64,000 nucleotides of DNA from Toxonevra muliebris. Taxonomy: Eukaryota > Arthropoda > Insecta > Diptera > Pallopteridae. The notes beneath the pieces were generated by a model that saw only the letters and a program-made list of their open reading frames with translations, had not been told where the DNA came from and searched no databases. Below are positions 39,501-45,500 of the stretch, one piece after another. Where the stretch lies: NCBI GenBank assembly GCA_963691655.1, contig OY829329.1, forward strand, positions 62,986,852 through 63,050,851, given 5' to 3'. A program made the translations under genes and the position numbers. How positions within the stretch are numbered: position 1 is the stretch's first letter; every line of letters begins with the position of its first letter.

Positions 39501-42500
39501 AATCAAAGTAAAATTCAAATCAATTGATATGAAATTCGAACCAAAATTCCGCTAAAAAATCCGAACAATTGAATTCAAAATTCTGACAGAAAATTCGACT
39601 GAAATTGAGACCAAAACTCAGACGAAAATTCCAGCAAAAATTTGGACCGAAAATCGGATTAGAAATTCGACCAATATCAGACCAACGATAAGTATCAAAC
39701 TAAAAATCTGCCCTAAATTCAGATCATGTACATTAAAATTCAGGCCAGCTTAAAATTCAAACCAGAATTTGGAACGAGACTTTGATCAAAATTTAGACCA
39801 GAAATGTGACCGAAATTCAGACCAAGCTGCAGACCAAAATTCCGCTCAAAAATCAGACCGATTGGAACCAGAAAATCGAACCGAAAATTCGACAAAAATT
39901 CAAACCAAAATTAAAACAAAATTCAGAGCAAATCCACAAAAAATCAGAAAAGAATTCAAACACAATCTCAGATCACAATTCAGATCGAAATTCGGACCAA
40001 GTTAAAGCTAAAAATAGGACCAGACTTCAAATCCAAACTTAGTTTAAAGTTAAACCCAAATTTAAACCAAAAGTAAGATTAAATTCTGACCGAAATTTGT
40101 ATCAAACTTTAATTAGAAATCAAATCAGAATTCAAACCCAAAACTCACCAAAAATCAAAGAAAAATTTAGACCAAACTTTTTAGATAAAACTTTGTTTGA
40201 TGACCTCGATTGTCTAAAGGGTAGTGCACTAGACTTTCATCCGGGAGGTTCGGGTTCGATTCCCCTCTTCGTCTGGTGGTTAATTCTCATAACCTTCTTA
40301 TATTCACTATTAATATGAAGTGTATGAGAATTGAAGAAGAAAGTGTACAAGTACACATTTTGGTTGGTAATGGCAAAACCACCAAGCCGATAAAAATTTT
40401 CCACACTGCCGTTCGGAATCGGCGCTAAACTGTTGGCCTAATTATGTGGCATCACAAGAGACCGTTCAGGCCTAAGTGTGTCTCTCGACAGCCACTCCAA
40501 CCTAACCTAATCTAGACAAAAAATTCATACGAAATTTAGACCAAAATTGTGATAGAACCAAAAATTCGTCTAAAACTTTAACAAAAATTCCAACCCAAAA
40601 TTACACTTAACTTCGGACTAAAATTTCGACCAAAATTCAGACAGAAATTCGACCAAATATCAGATCGACTTTTAAAATTAAACCAAAAATTAGGCCTAAA
40701 TTCATATCATTTAGACTAAAATTCAAACCCAAACTCAGACTCAGACAAGATTCCAGCCAAAAATAAAACTAAAATTCAGGTAAAAATTTAGATCGAAAAT
40801 TCGACCAGAGTTTCCGACCAAAAATCAGATCAAAATCCATCCTGAAAATTCAACCAAAATTCTAGCCAATGCTGATAAACCAAATAACCAAAAATCAGAC
40901 CTAAGTAAGTTTAGATTATATATAACGAAATTCAGACCCATTTCAGGCCAAAAATTAGAGTCACACTGGATCCAAAACTTCTGACCAAAATTTGGATAAA
41001 AAACCTGACCTAAAATAAAAATGAAACCCACAACATAAAATCAGACATAAAATCATATCAAAAGCCGAATTAAAAACAGAATAGAGTTCAAAAGCATAAC
41101 ATCAAAAGCAACTGAAAGCTACAGCCCTCAAAGTCTCCCCTTATGGTCTGCCATATATTCTGCTACTTTGTTCTTCTGTTACTTTAATTTTCTGCCACTT
41201 TTTTGTAATGCTGAAACAAAGTTCACTGCTACTTTGTTGCCCTTCTACTTTGTTATTCTGATATATCATTTCTCTGTGATAATGAGAGAGAAAACTACTA
41301 AATAACTCACACTTTTTATTGTTCATCTGATTTATAATTCATTCTTCTGATTTGTCACAGACTCGCTAAAGTCTGTTTGGCTTCTACTTTGTTATTCTGT
41401 TGCTTTGTTGCGCTGCTACTTTATCGGTCTCCTTCTTTATCGGCCTGCCACTTTAAATACTTCCTACTTCTGACTACTAAGAAACTAACATAAATATACA
41501 TCGAACTGGCTCACCCAAAAAAATCTATTAACAAGTATCAAGTCAATGTCCAAAAATTTAATACACCCTTAAAAAAAAAAACATGTTTCCCTCGGAAGTC
41601 ACCGTATCATTATCGGCATACAAGTTTTTTCCATGAACTACCGAACTGGCTAAAGTATTATGCTATATATGTTAATGTGGCGATACATATTAACATTTAT
41701 GTATTTACCACCATCACTTCATCCGCAGTTTCTAGCGATTCATCATCACTTTGTGGTATCACATCATTTAAAACTCATTACTAATGCTAAAATTTGATAT
41801 GCTAATTTTTTTCTTTACATTATTTGTTGATTGTCGTGTTTTTTACAAATTTTTTTTTTTTTTAATTTTTGCTGTTTTGTTTTTATTATCATTGATAAAT
41901 TTATAGTTTATACGAAATTCATATTCATAAATATTTGTGCCGATGACGACGACAACGCCAAACAATAAATCACTAATTGCTGACTGCTTTAAGCAAATAA
42001 AAATCATCGATGTTTGCTGAATATTTTTGCTATGCAATGATTTTTTTTTCTATAATTATTCTTTTCTTCATGCTATAATCAATTTTATTTGATTTTTTAC
42101 AACGACAACATTTTTAATTGCAAATAAACTTGTCTCGTTATGTCTGTAACTAATTGTTATGATGATCAACAACATATCTGGTAAACATGAAAATAAAGAA
42201 AACAAGAACAAACAAGAAAAAAATATTTCAAAAAAACAAGTGCCGTGTTGAAGATGAGTTCTTGATTGTTGTTGGCGGTTGGTAGCTCAACTAGTTACTT
42301 GTAGGTATTTCAACATATTTTTGTTTTTTTGTTTTAATCTTATTTTTTTTAAGTTCTCAACTAATCCGCTGAACAAAAAAAAAAAAAAAAAAAATTATAA
42401 ATATGGGCTTGGTTTTGTTTTTCCATATAAGCGTGTTTTTTGTGTCACAGCTAAAACAATTAAAATAAAAAAACGAAAGACCGAGCAAAAAATAATAAAA

Positions 42501-45500
42501 TAATTATAATTTAATATTTTTTCGGTTTTTAGATGTTAATTCAATTTTAAATAATTTTTTATTTGAATTTGAATTTTTTATTTGAAAATTGCTGCCGATA
42601 ACCATTAAAAAGATTCTCTGTTGTATCTCTTACCTTATGGAAATAAGCTATGATATTTTTAGTTTTGCTTAAAAATTTATGGTTTTTTAACTTTATAATT
42701 TTTTAACCATTCAATATGCAAAATAATAAGAACTGCTTGAACTATGAATCAATCTGTTGAGCATTATCGTGCATCGGAACATTCTCATTCCAGTCGTTTC
42801 GAATTAAAGTGAAATCACTTTATTTAGTCCTTAATTTTAATCAGTGGGGGCCTTAGTTTTCTTAAATTCCATGATTTATGTATATACTCGTATTTACATT
42901 GAACGATTCCATAAAAATACTACATTAGGTTAGGTTAGGTTGGAGTGGCTGTCGAGAGACACACTTAGGCCTGAACGGCCCATTGTGATACCACATAGTT
43001 GGACCTACAGTTTAACGCCGATTCCGAACGGCGGTGTGGCAATTTTTTATCGGCTTGGTGGTTTTGCCATTACCAACCAAAGTGTGTACTAATACACTTT
43101 CTTATAATTCTCATACACTTCATATTGATAGTGGATATAAGAAAGTAATGAAAATTAACCACCAGACGAAGACGGGAATCGAACCCGAACCTCCCAGATG
43201 AAAGTCTAGTGAACTATCCACTAGGCTATCAAGGTCGTCAAAAAAAATACTACATTATTATTATAAATATTATTGTGGTCTGTGCTTCTTAAATATTTCT
43301 CCACTAGAACTTACTTCGTACTTCTTGTACGATGCCGAAAATTTAATTTTTAGAACGAGTGTTCAAATGATGTGTGGAAAATTGTATATCTTAAAAGTCA
43401 GCTAAAGTTATGTCTTTGAAAAATTAGCTCTTAGATTTTGCATAGTCTCTTAAAAAAATCATGAAACAAATTTTATTTTATAAATTTTTTTTTTTTTAAT
43501 TTTTATAATATTTTAATTTAAATTCCTTTTTAATTAAAAATTCGATGTTTTTTTTTTTTTTTTTTGTAAAAACATTATTAGTTTTCTTTCATACTATTAA
43601 TTTTACATAGAAAAATTAGGTTTCCAGCTTTAGGGTCATTTTTGCCCCCAAATAAAAACGAATGTTAACAAAACATAAAAATATATTCTGCTTTACCGGG
43701 AGATGTGAAAGTGAATGAAAGCTATTGGGAGTATGAATGTATAAACTCGTATTTTTTCGTAATTTGGACATTTATTGTGAAAAAGTGATTATAAATGTAT
43801 TCTTTAAAGCATTGTCCATCGTTAGCCACAACCTTTTCCCATCTTTCTGGTAGCATATGGATTCCGCGTCGAAAAGTCCTCATTTTTTGAGGCTATCCAC
43901 GAATCGACCCATTTTTTGAGTTCTTCGAAAGAACGGAAGTGCTGTTCAGCCAGGCCATGTGTCACCGATCGGAACAAGTAGTTTTGCAAGTCCTTTGGCA
44001 AGTCTTATTTCGTTAATTTTTTAGTTTCAGGTCTAGTCTTATATTTAATCTTATCTCCGGTCTTTTCTCTAATCTTATCTTTAACCACGTTTCTAGTTTT
44101 GAGTTTAGTCTTGTATCAAGTCTTGTCTCTAGCCTTGTCTTTAGTTTTGTCTCTAATTTGTCTCTAGTTTTGATTCTTGGTTTCTTTATAGTTTTTCCTT
44201 ATTTTATAGTATTTTTTTGTCTCTAGTTTTACCTTTAGGCTGGTTTCAAGTGTTTGCTTTTTTTTGTCACTAGTCTTGTTTTTGATCTCCAGTTTATCTC
44301 TAATTTTTTCTTGTTCCTAGTCTTTAGTTTAGTCTTGCCTTTATTTTTGTCTCTGGTCTTGTGTTGCTTTGTTTCTAGTCTTCTCTCTTATGTCATATCT
44401 AATCTTTTTTCTAGCATTCTTTGTCTCTAGTTCTATCTTTAGTCTTGTTTCTAGTCTTGTCGCAAATCTTGTCTTTAGTTTTGTCTCTAGTTTTGTCTGA
44501 AGTATTGTTTCAAATTTTGTCTCTAATCTTGTTTTCAGTCTGTTCTCTAAACTTGTCTCTGGTCTTAATTTCGTATTGTCATATACCTGTTGGAAGGAAA
44601 CATAGCGACCCTGCTAGAAAGGAAACCCGAACTGAAGGAATGTGCTAAGATCCTGCTAGAAAGGCAAACCGGACTAGACGAATACGAACAGATAAGCTTT
44701 CATTCGTGTAGCGTCAGTTAAGTTTAGAAGTCGCACATAATTGTGCGCAAATATAATTTCAAATTCTTTATATTTTAATATTTTCATAAAGACATAAATG
44801 TGTAATTTTTAATGCAATTAATTAATAAATGTTAATAAACATTATATCCCACATATCGTTAGTCTTGTTTCTCGTTTGGTTTTGAGTTTTACATTCCTTT
44901 TGTTTCTCATCTTATGTATACATAAATAAAATCGGATGAGTTTAGGAAAATACAGAGTTCAATTCAAAATAAATTATGTAATATTTCTATCCAAGGCCGT
45001 TTTTAGGGGTTCTAACCCTCCCCCCCGAAATGCGGAAACTTTATTCTAATTTTTGAGATTAATTGCCAATGGATGGAAAAAAAGTCAAAATAAAATCTGT
45101 TTAACGATATTTTTTACTTTCATTGGTTTTTTTTTTCTAAACAGTCAAATAAAAAAATAAATTTGAAATCTTAGTTACACTATGCGATCAAATCCTACGG
45201 ATTCAAAAAGAGAAAGTGATACTGAGCACTCCTGCATTCATAGTTTTTTTAGGTCAGTAACTGTTTTTGAATTAAAGTTTCATCCTGAATCAGCTTGAAA
45301 AGTTTAAACATTAATAAAAATAGAAAAAATTATTGGGTCCTTGTAAAATTAGACTTGCTTGAACCCCATTTTTTTCCTAAAACGTGACGTGATGGGAATT
45401 TTTGACCTCAGATTCGTGTTCAACGTGAAAAATTCTTTCGCAAAAACTCCATCATATTAGCAAAACCCATACAGTTTTAGGAAGCAATCTTAAAATATAA

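Noticed and set aside
39769..40042. Overlapping Gln/Lys/Thr-rich plus-strand frames
   Set aside because: Two frames of the same degenerate CAAAATTCAGAC array are open at once, as expected for a repeat without stops.
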